A DNA stretch of 64,000 bases from Desulfomicrobium sp. UBA5193 (GTDB lineage: Bacteria > Desulfobacterota > Desulfovibrionia > Desulfovibrionales > Desulfomicrobiaceae). Location of the stretch: the NCBI GenBank assembly GCA_002412965.1, contig DHWB01000012.1, forward strand, positions 79,697 through 143,696. Direction: 5' to 3'. The notes beneath the pieces were generated by a model that worked only from the letters and a program-made list of their open reading frames with translations, did no database searches and had not been told where the DNA came from. Below, piece by piece: positions 44,132 through 51,819 of this stretch; within the stretch, counting starts at the first letter, position 1; the number at the start of each line of letters is the position of its first letter. The position numbers were made by a program, and so were the translations under genes.

Positions 44132-44943
44132 TGCCCGAGCTGCCTGAAGTCGAAACCATCGCCCGCGGCCTGCACACGCTGGTCCAGGGGCGCCGCATCA
44201 CCGGGATCCGCCTGCTCACGCCAGGCGTGCTACGCGCGGGAGACCCGGACTCACTGCCGGGCATGACCATCACCCATGTCTCGCGCCGGGCCAAGCTCCT
44301 GCTCGTCCATCTGGACCAAGGCGACTGCCTGGCCTTTCACCTCAAAATGACCGGCCGGGTCTGGGTCGCAAGCCAGGGACAAGCCCTGCCCAAGCACACA
44401 CATCTGGTCTGTGATCTTGATGGCGGGGACCGGATGGTCTTCGAAGATACGCGACGATTCGGATTTTGGGGAATATACGGAGAAGACGATCTGCAGGCCT
44501 GGAGCTTTTTCAAAAGCCTCGGCCCCGAACCGCTGGAGAGCACGGCCGAGGAACTCGCAAAACGCCTTGGAGCACGCCGGACCGGAGTGAAGGGGCTGCT
44601 TCTCAATCAGACGGTGCTCGCCGGAATCGGCAACATCTACGCCGACGAGTCCCTCTTCGCAGCCCGCATTCATCCGGCCAGCCTCGCCGCGAACATCCCC
44701 GCAGCCAGGCTCCTCCGACTCTGCACAGAGCTGCGCCGCATCCTGCTTGAGGCCATCAGCGCCGGGGGCAGCACCATCAACGACTACCGCAACGCCTACG
44801 GCAAAAGCGGCATCTTCCAAAACAGCTTCCAGGTCTACGGCAAAAAGGGCGAGCCATGTCCAGGCTGCGCAAAGCCCCTGCAGGCCGCGCAGATTGCCGG
44901 ACGCACCTCAACCCACTGCCCACTCTGTCAGAAAAAATACTAG
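44131..44943 (+). CDS. mutM: Formamidopyrimidine-DNA glycosylase
   Basis: A 270-residue base-excision enzyme. The N-terminus PELPEVETIARGL supplies the catalytic Pro2 and Glu3 (after removal of Met). The helix-two-turn-helix is LNQTVLAGIGNIYADESLFAARIHP, and the C-terminus is a zinc finger with CPGC and CPLC. It removes 8-oxoguanine and Fapy lesions. Its ATG overlaps the stop of the ChaN-PDZ gene. Confidence 0.96.
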   Translation: MPELPEVETIARGLHTLVQGRRITGIRLLTPGVLRAGDPDSLPGMTITHVSRRAKLLLVHLDQGDCLAFHLKMTGRVWVASQGQALPKHTHLVCDLDGGDRMVFEDTRRFGFWGIYGEDDLQAWSFFKSLGPEPLESTAEELAKRLGARRTGVKGLLLNQTVLAGIGNIYADESLFAARIHPASLAANIPAARLLRLCTELRRILLEAISAGGSTINDYRNAYGKSGIFQNSFQVYGKKGEPCPGCAKPLQAAQIAGRTSTHCPLCQKKY

Positions 44944-45015
44944 TCGACTCTGGAAGGGGACGAAATGGCCCGACATGCGCCGATGCGAACGGAGGGAAGC
45001 TGGACGGGACAGTGC

Positions 45016-45639
45016 TCAGGATTCGGGTTCCAGCACCGTCGCCCCGCAGAGGGCCTTCTCCTGTCCCGCCTTTGACGCCTTCTTGGAGCGCTGAAGCTTG
45101 CCGGATTTGGAGTCTGAGTCGCCATGCCCGTTGCCATGTTTGTCCAGAATGGCCCGGTAGCGTTCGGTGCGGCTCAAATTGAGGGAAAGCACCACATGCT
45201 CGCGCTCGTCCTTGAAGCCCTTCTTGGTGAAAAACTTGCGCGCCGCCGTGTTGCTCGGGTCCGTGTCGGCGATGAGATAGCGCGCACCGGCTTCGACCAT
45301 GCGCTCCACCAGCTTGTCATAGAGCTTGTGCGCCACGCCCGTGGACTGGAACGTACGGTCCACCCCCAGCCAGACGATATAGCCGTAGGTCCAGGATGCC
45401 TTGCTGATGAGGGTGCCGATGATGAAGCCGGCCAGGGTGTCGTCCACCTCGGCCACGAGGCTGAACTCCGGATCCGTGTTGTAGTGGCCGACCACCTCCC
45501 ATTCGTCCCAGGTGCGGTACAGAAAGGGATACAGGTCACAGGTGAAAAGCCGCTCACCAAGATGATAGACAGGGGCGAGGTCGTCCAGTTCCATTTCACG
45601 AATGGTGACTTCGGGGCGGGAGGTGCGTTCTGATGTCAT
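45016..45639 (-). CDS. GNAT-family N-acetyltransferase
   Basis: A 207-residue protein with one GNAT domain at about 10-155. The acetyl-CoA motif A lies in YIVWLGVDRTFQSTGVAHKLYDKLVERM (Q-x-x-G-V-A), and motif B in DTDPSNTAARKFFTKKGFKDER. The C-terminal 45 residues (about 163-207) are basic and low in complexity (GNGHGDSDSKSGKLQRSKKASKAG) and probably disordered. The substrate is unknown. It converges with mutM across a 72-base gap. Confidence 0.82.
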   Translation of the reverse strand: MTSERTSRPEVTIREMELDDLAPVYHLGERLFTCDLYPFLYRTWDEWEVVGHYNTDPEFSLVAEVDDTLAGFIIGTLISKASWTYGYIVWLGVDRTFQSTGVAHKLYDKLVERMVEAGARYLIADTDPSNTAARKFFTKKGFKDEREHVVLSLNLSRTERYRAILDKHGNGHGDSDSKSGKLQRSKKASKAGQEKALCGATVLEPES

Positions 45640-45683
45640 GATGCCGGGGGTTGAGGATAACGGGACCGATGATCGGTAAAACG

Positions 45684-45722
45684 CCCTTCATGCCGCTGTC
45701 AACGCGGCACGGCATGAAAGGG
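45684..45722. repeat. Intergenic inverted repeat (hairpin)
   Basis: CCCTTCATGCCG (45684-45695) faces CGGCATGAAAGGG (45710-45722) around a 14-base loop, with one bulged base. There is no T-run after it on either strand. It lies between the start of the acetyltransferase gene and the min terminator, so it could be a leader structure or operator for the acetyltransferase. Confidence 0.6.
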
Positions 45723-45733
45723 ACACGGCCCGC

Positions 45734-45770
45734 AAAAAAGCCGGGGCGGCGCGAAGCGGCCCCGGCGTGA
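45734..45770 (-). terminator. Rho-independent terminator of minCDE
   Basis: On the minus strand GCCGGGGC and GCCCCGGC enclose an 11-base GC-rich loop and run into six T, 20 bases after the minE stop. Confidence 0.88.
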
Positions 45771-45789
45771 AAAACCGTTGTGCTTTCTT

Positions 45790-46044
45790 TTAGCGTTTGT
45801 TGTCGGGGAGGGTCACGTTGAATTCCAGAACCTCGCAGTCGCCGTCCCGGTTCACGTCCACGCGGATATTGTCGAGCTCCACATGCACGTATTTTTGAAC
45901 GACGAGCAGAAGCTCCTGACGCAGACGGGGCAGAAACTCATACCCTCCGTTCTGCGCCCGCTCGTGGGCCACGATGATCTGCAAGCGATTCTTGGCAACC
46001 TCGGCAGTGTTTTTCTTGGTGCGAAAATAACTGAAGATTCCCAT
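45790..46044 (-). CDS. minE: Cell division topological specificity factor MinE
   Basis: An 84-residue MinE. The N-terminal membrane-targeting stretch is GIFSYFRTKKN, and the MinD-binding helix is EVAKNRLQIIVAHERAQ. FLPRLRQELLLVVQKYV and the end complete the dimer fold. It stimulates MinD ATPase and sweeps MinCD away from midcell. The ATG at 46044 starts the family sequence; the longer frame lies within minD. It starts one base after the minD stop. Confidence 0.95.
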   Translation of the reverse strand: MGIFSYFRTKKNTAEVAKNRLQIIVAHERAQNGGYEFLPRLRQELLLVVQKYVHVELDNIRVDVNRDGDCEVLEFNVTLPDNKR

Positions 46045-46045
46045 G

Positions 46046-46852
46046 TCAGCCTCCAAATATCCTGGAAAAAAAGCCCTTCTTGGCCGGATTGATGAACCGA
46101 TGGGGCACGGTCTCGCCCAGCAGCCTGGACACGGCGTCGTCATAAGCCTGGCCCGCGTCGCTCAGCTCGTCGAGAATGACCGGCTCGCCGGAGTTGGAGG
46201 CCGCCAGCACGGACTTGGATTCCGGAATCACGCCCAAAAGCGGGATGGCCAGAATCTCCTCCACGTCGCCGACGCTGAGCATTTCGCCCCGCTTGACCCG
46301 CTCTGGGTCATAACGGGTCAGGAGCAGGTGCTCCTTGATGTTTCCGCCATTCTTGGCTTTTTTGGTCTTGCTCTGCAGAAGGCCGAGCACCCGGTCCGAG
46401 TCACGCACGGAGGACACTTCCGGGTTGGTGACGACCACGGCCTCGTCGGCGAAGTGCATGGCCATGAGCGCTCCGTGTTCGATGCCGGCCGGAGAATCGC
46501 AGATCACGTAATCAAAGCGTCCCGTGAGCTCGTCCAGGATCTTTTCCACGCCGTCCATGCGCAGCGCGTCCTTGTCCTTGGTCTGGGAAGCCGGGAGAAT
46601 GAAGAGGTTCTCCACGCGCTTGTCGCGGATCAGGGCCTGATGCAGGGTGGATTCGCCCTGGATGACATTGACGAAATCATAGACCACCCGGCGTTCACAG
46701 CCCATGATCAGGTCAAGGTTGCGCAGGCCCACGTCAAAATCCAGAACCGCGACCTGCATGCCGCGCCGGGCTAGGCCCGTGGCCAAAGAAGCGCTGGACG
46801 TGGTCTTGCCGACCCCACCCTTGCCCGAAGTAACAACGATAATTTTACCCAC
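46046..46852 (-). CDS. minD: Septum site-determining ATPase MinD
   Basis: A 268-residue ParA/MinD ATPase. The deviant Walker A motif is KGGVGKTTSSASLA right at the start, followed by VLDFDVGLRNLDLIMGCERRVVYDFVNVI and YVICDSPAGIEHGA. The C-terminal amphipathic helix that binds membrane appears as KKGFFSRIFGG. The GTG at 46852 is chosen because AGGAGG lies just upstream and MinD proteins open GKIIVVTSGKGG; an ATG at 46873 overlapping the minC stop is the alternative and adds seven residues. Confidence 0.94.
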   Translation of the reverse strand: MGKIIVVTSGKGGVGKTTSSASLATGLARRGMQVAVLDFDVGLRNLDLIMGCERRVVYDFVNVIQGESTLHQALIRDKRVENLFILPASQTKDKDALRMDGVEKILDELTGRFDYVICDSPAGIEHGALMAMHFADEAVVVTNPEVSSVRDSDRVLGLLQSKTKKAKNGGNIKEHLLLTRYDPERVKRGEMLSVGDVEEILAIPLLGVIPESKSVLAASNSGEPVILDELSDAGQAYDDAVSRLLGETVPHRFINPAKKGFFSRIFGG

Positions 46853-46869
46853 AGTCCCTCCTGGTCCTG

Positions 46870-47553
46870 TCATAGTGATTCAATCAACAGCTGCCGTCCG
46901 GTCAGGCGGACCTGCACCGAAGCGCCTTGCAGGTCTTCGGGCAGATCCTCGCTGACCCTGTACAAGCCGGCCACGGAGATCAGCTCCGCCCGCAGTTCCT
47001 TGCAAAAAATCCGTGCGCCCTCATTGCCCATGACCCCGGCCAGAGCCCGGCCCCGCAGCGGCGCGTAAATATGAATGTTGCCGTCGGCGATGACCTCGGC
47101 GCCCTGCCCCACCGGAGCCAAGACAATGAGATCGCGGCCCTTGGCATAGACCTGCTGTCCGGAGCGAACGGGCTTGTCCACGACCATGGCCAAGGCATCT
47201 AAGACCGGAGCGCTCGTGCTGCCGCTAGAAGACCGGCCCGGAGCCGGCCTGCTCTCGGGGAACACGCCCAGATGCAGCGCCGGGGCCAGCCGCTCATGAT
47301 ATTCATTCCCGCCCTGGATGCCCACGGGCATCATGCCCTGATCCCGCAGCAGGCGCACCAATCCGTTCAGGTCCAGGCCGTCGCGCGTCTGGCCCAGGGC
47401 CGAGAAATCGACGATCACGGCCATATTGCGGAAAAATTCCGGAGTCTGGCTCAAACGCTCTTCCACGTCGCCGGTCAAGACGGCCAAATCCGTGGTCAGG
47501 GGCCGAAAGAGCGTGCACGGGGCAACCTTGCCCTTGATTTCGAAGGACGACAC
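46870..47553 (-). CDS. minC: Septum site-determining protein MinC
   Basis: A 227-residue FtsZ inhibitor. The N-terminal domain (about 1-110) begins FEIKGKVAPCTLFRPLTTDL. A Ser/Pro/Gly linker precedes the C-terminal beta-helix (about 125-227, KPVRSGQQVYAKGRDLIVLAPVGQGAEVIADGNIHIYAPLRGRALAG), which binds MinD. It starts with GTG behind an AAGGA. Its stop overlaps the alternative minD ATG. Confidence 0.95.
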   Translation of the reverse strand: MSSFEIKGKVAPCTLFRPLTTDLAVLTGDVEERLSQTPEFFRNMAVIVDFSALGQTRDGLDLNGLVRLLRDQGMMPVGIQGGNEYHERLAPALHLGVFPESRPAPGRSSSGSTSAPVLDALAMVVDKPVRSGQQVYAKGRDLIVLAPVGQGAEVIADGNIHIYAPLRGRALAGVMGNEGARIFCKELRAELISVAGLYRVSEDLPEDLQGASVQVRLTGRQLLIESL

Positions 47554-47988
47554 GTCAATGTCCTTAAGGAGTTATGCGTTGGAATCCGGACCATGTCCCG
47601 GACACGAAGGGTGGCCTTACAGTGGGAAGAGGACGAAGACAAGCCCGTGCGGTCGTTGCAGCCTCCCGACCGGCCGGAACAAAACACACGGCGCAGACCG
47701 CCGATAAAGGCCGCGCTGCGCTTCTCTACCCGCAGTGGGCGAGGATACGCCAGACGTGAAAAGTGCATGCGGCCAAAATAGGTACACGCACCCATTATAG
47801 GCCCGGAAAAACTACGCTCAAAGCGTGGTTGCGTCCCGCCTGAGCATACGTACTCGACATGGAGAGCCTGATTTTTCAAAACTACCGGGCAATCGGCCTA
47901 TTTTGTCGGCACGGGAAGCCGGCTCTTGACGAGGCCTCCAGTCTTGCCCATGAAAATGAATCACAACATTCTCAAGCCGAGGTATCCC
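47554..47988. other. Divergent intergenic region between minC and the thioesterase gene
   Basis: This 435-base gap holds the minC promoter candidate at 47794-47821 and, on the minus strand, a leader of about 230 bases. Reading frames of 60-130 codons cross it on both strands, but none has a ribosome site with a family-like sequence or neighbour-like codon use. No tRNA or known RNA motif was recognised. Confidence 0.5.
47794..47821 (-). promoter_or_regulatory. Sigma-70 promoter for minCDE
   Basis: On the minus strand TTGAGC (47821-47816), 16 bases, then a perfect TATAAT (47799-47794). The start would be near 47787, leaving an unusually long leader before the minC GTG at 47553. Confidence 0.6.
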
Positions 47989-48441
47989 ATGGATATACGC
48001 CACGTCATCGAGCAGGAAATTCCCTTCGACCGTTTTCTAGGCCTGCTGGTCGAAGAAATCCGGCCTGGCTACGCGCGCCTGCGCATGCCCTTTCGACCGG
48101 AATTCATCGGCGACCCGCGCCGGCCCGCCCTGCACGGCGGGATCATCTCCATGCTCGTGGACACCTGCGGCGGCTCGGCCGTGTGGGCGTCCTGCTCGGT
48201 CAGGGACCGGGTCGCTACCATCGACATGCGCGTGGACTATCTGCGCCCGGCCGATCCGGCGGATCTCATCGCCATCGGCGAGGTCAAACTCCTGGGCAAC
48301 CGGGTGGGCAACGCCACAGTCCAGATTTTTTCCGTGAACAATCCAGGCGTGGTCATTGCCGAAGGCCGAGGCGTGTATAATATTCGTAAGGCCGGATCCA
48401 AGGCGCCGGACAATGTCTGCGCACCAATCTGTGCTCCCTGA
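47989..48441 (+). CDS. PaaI-family hotdog thioesterase
   Basis: A 150-residue hotdog protein. The signature RPALHGGIISMLVDTCGGSAVWAS (HGG followed by D) marks the PaaI/YbdB acyl-CoA thioesterase group, and RVATIDMRVDYLRPA gives the second conserved strand. The ATG at 47989 is preferred for its GAGG six bases upstream; an ATG at 47950 lacks a site. The substrate is unknown. The isochorismatase-like gene follows after 17 bases and may be co-transcribed. Confidence 0.85.
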   Translation: MDIRHVIEQEIPFDRFLGLLVEEIRPGYARLRMPFRPEFIGDPRRPALHGGIISMLVDTCGGSAVWASCSVRDRVATIDMRVDYLRPADPADLIAIGEVKLLGNRVGNATVQIFSVNNPGVVIAEGRGVYNIRKAGSKAPDNVCAPICAP

Positions 48442-48458
48442 CACCACAAGGAGGTCTC

Positions 48459-49100
48459 ATGAACGCATCCAGATCAGCTTTCATCTTCCTGACATTCCTG
48501 TTGCTGATGCCGGCCCCATCCGTCATGGCCGGAACAATCGTTGACGAGTGGGCCGCAGTCCAGCCGCCTGCTCCCGTGGAACTCAAGAGCGTGACCGTCA
48601 ACGCCACGGACACGGCGTTCCTGGTCCTCGATATCGAGCAGCGGACCTGCAACATGGAGGCACGCCCCCGCTGCGTCGAGTCCGCGCCCAGGATCGGAGC
48701 GTTTCTGGCCAAGGCCAGGGAGGCCGGAATGCCCGTGGTGCACAGCCTGACCTCCAAGGGCACGCCGGATACCATCCTGCCCCAGGCCTTGCCGCTGCCC
48801 GGCGAGCCCATCGTGCAGTCCAGCGTGGACAAGTTCTACAACACGGATTTGGACGTAATTCTTAAAAAACTGGGCGTCAGCACGGTCATCATCACCGGCA
48901 CCACGGCAGAGGGCGCGGTGCTGCACACGGCCACCGGCGCGGCCATGCGCGGACTCTCCGTCATCGTGCCCGTGGACGGCATGTCCGCCGCCACCCTCTA
49001 CGCGGAGCAGTACACGGCCTGGCATCTGGTCAACGCCCCCGGCACCCGCGCCAAGGCCAGCCTGACCAGACTTGACATGATCGGCATCAACAAAAAATAA
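48459..49100 (+). CDS. Secreted isochorismatase-family cysteine hydrolase
   Basis: A 213-residue protein. A signal peptide covers about 1-24 (FIFLTFLLLMPAPSVMA). The hydrolase domain has the expected triad: Asp in FLVLDIEQRTCN, Lys in SSVDKFYNTDLD, and the nucleophile position in VIITGTTAEGAVLHTATGA. In most of the family the nucleophile is Cys in GxxxxxCV; here the matching segment GTTAEGAVLHT has alanine where the cysteine is expected, so activity is doubtful. Export to the periplasm is unusual for this fold. A GGAGG precedes the start. Confidence 0.8.
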   Translation: MNASRSAFIFLTFLLLMPAPSVMAGTIVDEWAAVQPPAPVELKSVTVNATDTAFLVLDIEQRTCNMEARPRCVESAPRIGAFLAKAREAGMPVVHSLTSKGTPDTILPQALPLPGEPIVQSSVDKFYNTDLDVILKKLGVSTVIITGTTAEGAVLHTATGAAMRGLSVIVPVDGMSAATLYAEQYTAWHLVNAPGTRAKASLTRLDMIGINKK

Positions 49101-49137
49101 CCCCGCCGGGGAGCCCCGCCCCGGCCAAGAAGATCAT

Positions 49138-50556
49138 ATGCATCTCATTAACCCGGAACAAAGCCAGCTTCTGGACGCCATCAACCAGGGCGCGGTCATG
49201 CTGCGTGACAGCACGATCCGCCACGCCAACCTCTGCTTTGCCGAAATCTGCAAAACCGACCGAGACAGCCTGGTCGGGCGCTCGTTTTTCGACTTCATCA
49301 TCCCCAAGCATCACAAGCGGGTCGACAGATACCTGGCCTCCATCCCGAAGGGCGGAGCGTCATGTTCCCGGCAAAAAATCGAGTTCACGCTGCAGGACGC
49401 AAGCGCGACGGAGTCGTTCGTCGAAATGCAGGCCACCAGAGTCTCCCACTGCGATCAACCGGCAGTGCTCTGCTCCCTGACCGACATCACCCAGAAAACC
49501 AAAGCGGAAAACAAGCTCAAGCGCATCCTCGATTCCATCCCCGAAGTCATCATGGCCTTTGACCGGGACCATTCGCGCATCGAATCCGCCAACAGCGCCA
49601 CCGAAGGCCTCTACGGCCTCCCGGCCGAGCAGTTCATCGCGAACATCTTCCATCCCATCGACCTCGTCTTCCCGGAGGACAACGCCAAGGTCCAGGCCTT
49701 CTATACTGGCCTGATCGAAAACGAAATCGACCGCATCGAATACCGCATCGTCCACGCCAACGGCGACATCCGCTGGGTGCGGGACGAGGGCGAAGTGGTG
49801 TACAAGGAGCAAGGGCTGGGCAAAATCCAGCAGGTCTACCACTTCATCAAGGACATCACCGACCGCAAGAACGACGAGGAAAAGCTGCGCATCAACGAGC
49901 AGAAATACCGCCGCATCTTCGAGAACTCGACCGACCCCATCTACATGACCAGGCCGGACGGAAGCTTTGTGGACATCAACCACGCGGCCATCTCGCTCTT
50001 CGGATACGCGGACAAGGCACACGCCCTGCGCGGAAACATCATCGACCATTTTCCCGATGCCCAGGAGCGGCATGCCCTCGTCTCCATGATCAACGAGAAG
50101 GGAACCGTCACTGACTATCCGACCAGACTCAAAACCCTGACCGGGGAGGTCGTGGACGTGGTCGTCACCGCAGGATGCAGAAAAAACCGCAATTCCGGAT
50201 TTCCGGAAACGTATCAGGTCATCCTGCACAACATGCGTGCCGTCATCGAGCGAACGGAACTGGAAACCTACCGCCGGACCATGGGCGGGCTGTCGGACCG
50301 GCTGAACAACCTCGTGCAGGCCCAGGCCATGCAGTACGGCCTGATGTCGGATTATATCGAGGCGCTGAAATCCACGGAAGACGGCCCTCGCAAGGATCAG
50401 CTTCTTTCCCGCCTCCTGGCCAAGGTCAGCGACTCGGAGCGCTCCCTGGAAGACCTGCGCGTCCTTGGCGAAAAAATCCGCAAGATCTATCACACGCCCG
50501 AACCCCCCGTCCCTGTTCCGGACGGAACGGGCGGCATTCTCTTTGACCTCAAATAG
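49138..50556 (+). CDS. Multi-PAS sensor protein without a kinase domain
   Basis: A 472-residue cytoplasmic protein with three PAS domains: about 10-118, 125-245 (with the PAC end WVRDEGEVVYKEQGLGKIQQVYHFIKDITDRK) and 255-370 (RRIFENSTDPIYMTRPDGSFVDINHAAISLFGY). After it, residues 375-445 form a helical stretch with GGLSDRLNN (383-391), which resembles the GGIAHDFNN phospho-acceptor box of hybrid histidine kinases but without the histidine. No ATPase, cyclase or HD output domain follows. It may act as a partner or a decayed kinase. No membrane segment is seen. Confidence 0.82.
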   Translation: MHLINPEQSQLLDAINQGAVMLRDSTIRHANLCFAEICKTDRDSLVGRSFFDFIIPKHHKRVDRYLASIPKGGASCSRQKIEFTLQDASATESFVEMQATRVSHCDQPAVLCSLTDITQKTKAENKLKRILDSIPEVIMAFDRDHSRIESANSATEGLYGLPAEQFIANIFHPIDLVFPEDNAKVQAFYTGLIENEIDRIEYRIVHANGDIRWVRDEGEVVYKEQGLGKIQQVYHFIKDITDRKNDEEKLRINEQKYRRIFENSTDPIYMTRPDGSFVDINHAAISLFGYADKAHALRGNIIDHFPDAQERHALVSMINEKGTVTDYPTRLKTLTGEVVDVVVTAGCRKNRNSGFPETYQVILHNMRAVIERTELETYRRTMGGLSDRLNNLVQAQAMQYGLMSDYIEALKSTEDGPRKDQLLSRLLAKVSDSERSLEDLRVLGEKIRKIYHTPEPPVPVPDGTGGILFDLK

Positions 50557-50649
50557 GTGGCCCTCCCGGGTCGACCAGTTTCATGCGGCCAGGCGTAGCC
50601 CCCCCCGCCTTCAGCCCCAAACCCGCGCAGGAGTCCGCCATGACCGCCG

Positions 50650-50793
50650 ATGTCCTTTCACTGTGCCACGCTGGGCCACACCTTGAAAAAACCGTTCGGC
50701 GCGGCTCCCATGGCCCGCATGTTCATCGGCAGGCGGATGCCTCTTTATTGCGACGAACAGACCATCACCGGCACGGCCGAGTCCCTGCACTGA
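50650..50793 (+). CDS. Possible small protein of 47 residues
   Basis: A 47-codon frame (MSFHCATLGHTLKKPFGAAP onward) whose third codon positions are strongly GC-rich, like neighbouring genes. It has no ribosome site of its own: the good AGGAG nearby is spaced for an ATG at 50640 in another frame. That frame (to 50801) has poorer codon use. A small gene with a frameshift or wrong frame, or a chance frame, are all possible. I recognise no family. It fills the gap between the PAS gene and the hydrolase gene. Confidence 0.25.
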   Translation: MSFHCATLGHTLKKPFGAAPMARMFIGRRMPLYCDEQTITGTAESLH

Positions 50794-50797
50794 GACC

Positions 50798-51817
50798 ATG
50801 ACCATGCGCGCCCTGCTCCGGAGCTTCTTCCGCCGGACTTCACTTCGCCCCATCCTGCGATTCACCAACCGCCATCCGCATGGCCGTCCGACCCTGGCCG
50901 ATCTGCTGCGCTGGAATCGCCAGCGCCGAAGCCTCGACCTGCCCAAACCGCCCAAGGCCGACCTCTCCCCAGTCACGCCCGATCTTGGACGCATCCGGAC
51001 CAACCAAGGCGAGGCGCTTGCGACCTGGATCGGCCATTCCACGCTGCTGGTGCGGATGGCCGGCCTCGCCATCCTGACCGACCCGCATTTCGGCACGCAC
51101 GCCTCGCCCTTCCCGGGCTTCGGGCCAAGACGCTGGCAAAATCCGGGGGTAGCCCTGGAAGAGTTGCCGGACATCGACATCGTGCTCATCTCCCACAATC
51201 ATTACGACCACCTGGATCTGCCCAGCGTGCGCAAGCTCGCGACGCGCAGGCCGCAAACCCTGTTTGCCGTTCCGCAGGGGCTTCAGGCGTGGTTCGCGGC
51301 CCATGTGCCGGGAGCCATGGTCCAGGCCATGAGCTGGGATGAATGTCTGCGCGTGGGCACACTGGAGATATTCTTCGTGGCCGTGCAGCATTGGAGCAAG
51401 CGCGGATTGTGGGACACGGACCGATCCCTGTGGGGCGGATTCGTCCTGCTCTCGCCGGACGCGCGGTTCCTCTTTGCCGGAGACCTGGGCTATTCCCCCG
51501 CCTGCAGGGAGATCGGAGAGAGCTACGGTCCCTTCGATCTGGCCGCCATCCCCATCGGGGCCTACGAACCGCGCTGGTTCATGCGCAATCAGCATGTGAA
51601 CCCCGAGGAGGCGTTGCTGGTCCACAAGGATGTGCTGGCCAGACGCAGTCTTGGCATCCACTGGGGCACCTTCCACGGCATCACGGACGAAGCTCTGGAT
51701 CAACCGCCAAAAGATCTGGCCCTGGCACGAGAAAATGCGGGAGTTTTGGAAGAAGAATTTTTTGTGATCCGCCACGGAGAAAGCGTGAGAATCCGAGAAG
51801 AAAAATCCGGAGAATAA
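50798..51817 (+). CDS. Metallo-beta-lactamase-fold hydrolase, UlaG/NAPE-PLD-like
   Basis: A 339-residue protein of the MBL fold. The metal motif HNHYDH lies in VLISHNHYDHLDLPSVRKL (about 127-145), and earlier ATWIGHSTLLVRMAGLAILTDPHF matches the UlaG/NAPE-PLD branch. Later ligands are in LLSPDARFLFAGDLGYSPAC (Asp) and GIHWGTFHG (His). Relatives hydrolyse N-acyl-phosphatidylethanolamines or cyclic lactones. The substrate is not known. It converges with the TrpF-like gene, two bases apart. Confidence 0.87.
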   Translation: MTMRALLRSFFRRTSLRPILRFTNRHPHGRPTLADLLRWNRQRRSLDLPKPPKADLSPVTPDLGRIRTNQGEALATWIGHSTLLVRMAGLAILTDPHFGTHASPFPGFGPRRWQNPGVALEELPDIDIVLISHNHYDHLDLPSVRKLATRRPQTLFAVPQGLQAWFAAHVPGAMVQAMSWDECLRVGTLEIFFVAVQHWSKRGLWDTDRSLWGGFVLLSPDARFLFAGDLGYSPACREIGESYGPFDLAAIPIGAYEPRWFMRNQHVNPEEALLVHKDVLARRSLGIHWGTFHGITDEALDQPPKDLALARENAGVLEEEFFVIRHGESVRIREEKSGE

Positions 51818-51819
51818 GG

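Noticed and set aside
46853..46873. minD starting at the ATG overlapping the minC stop
   Set aside because: The GTG at 46852 has a ribosome site and gives the usual MinD N-terminus, so the ATG is kept only as an alternative.
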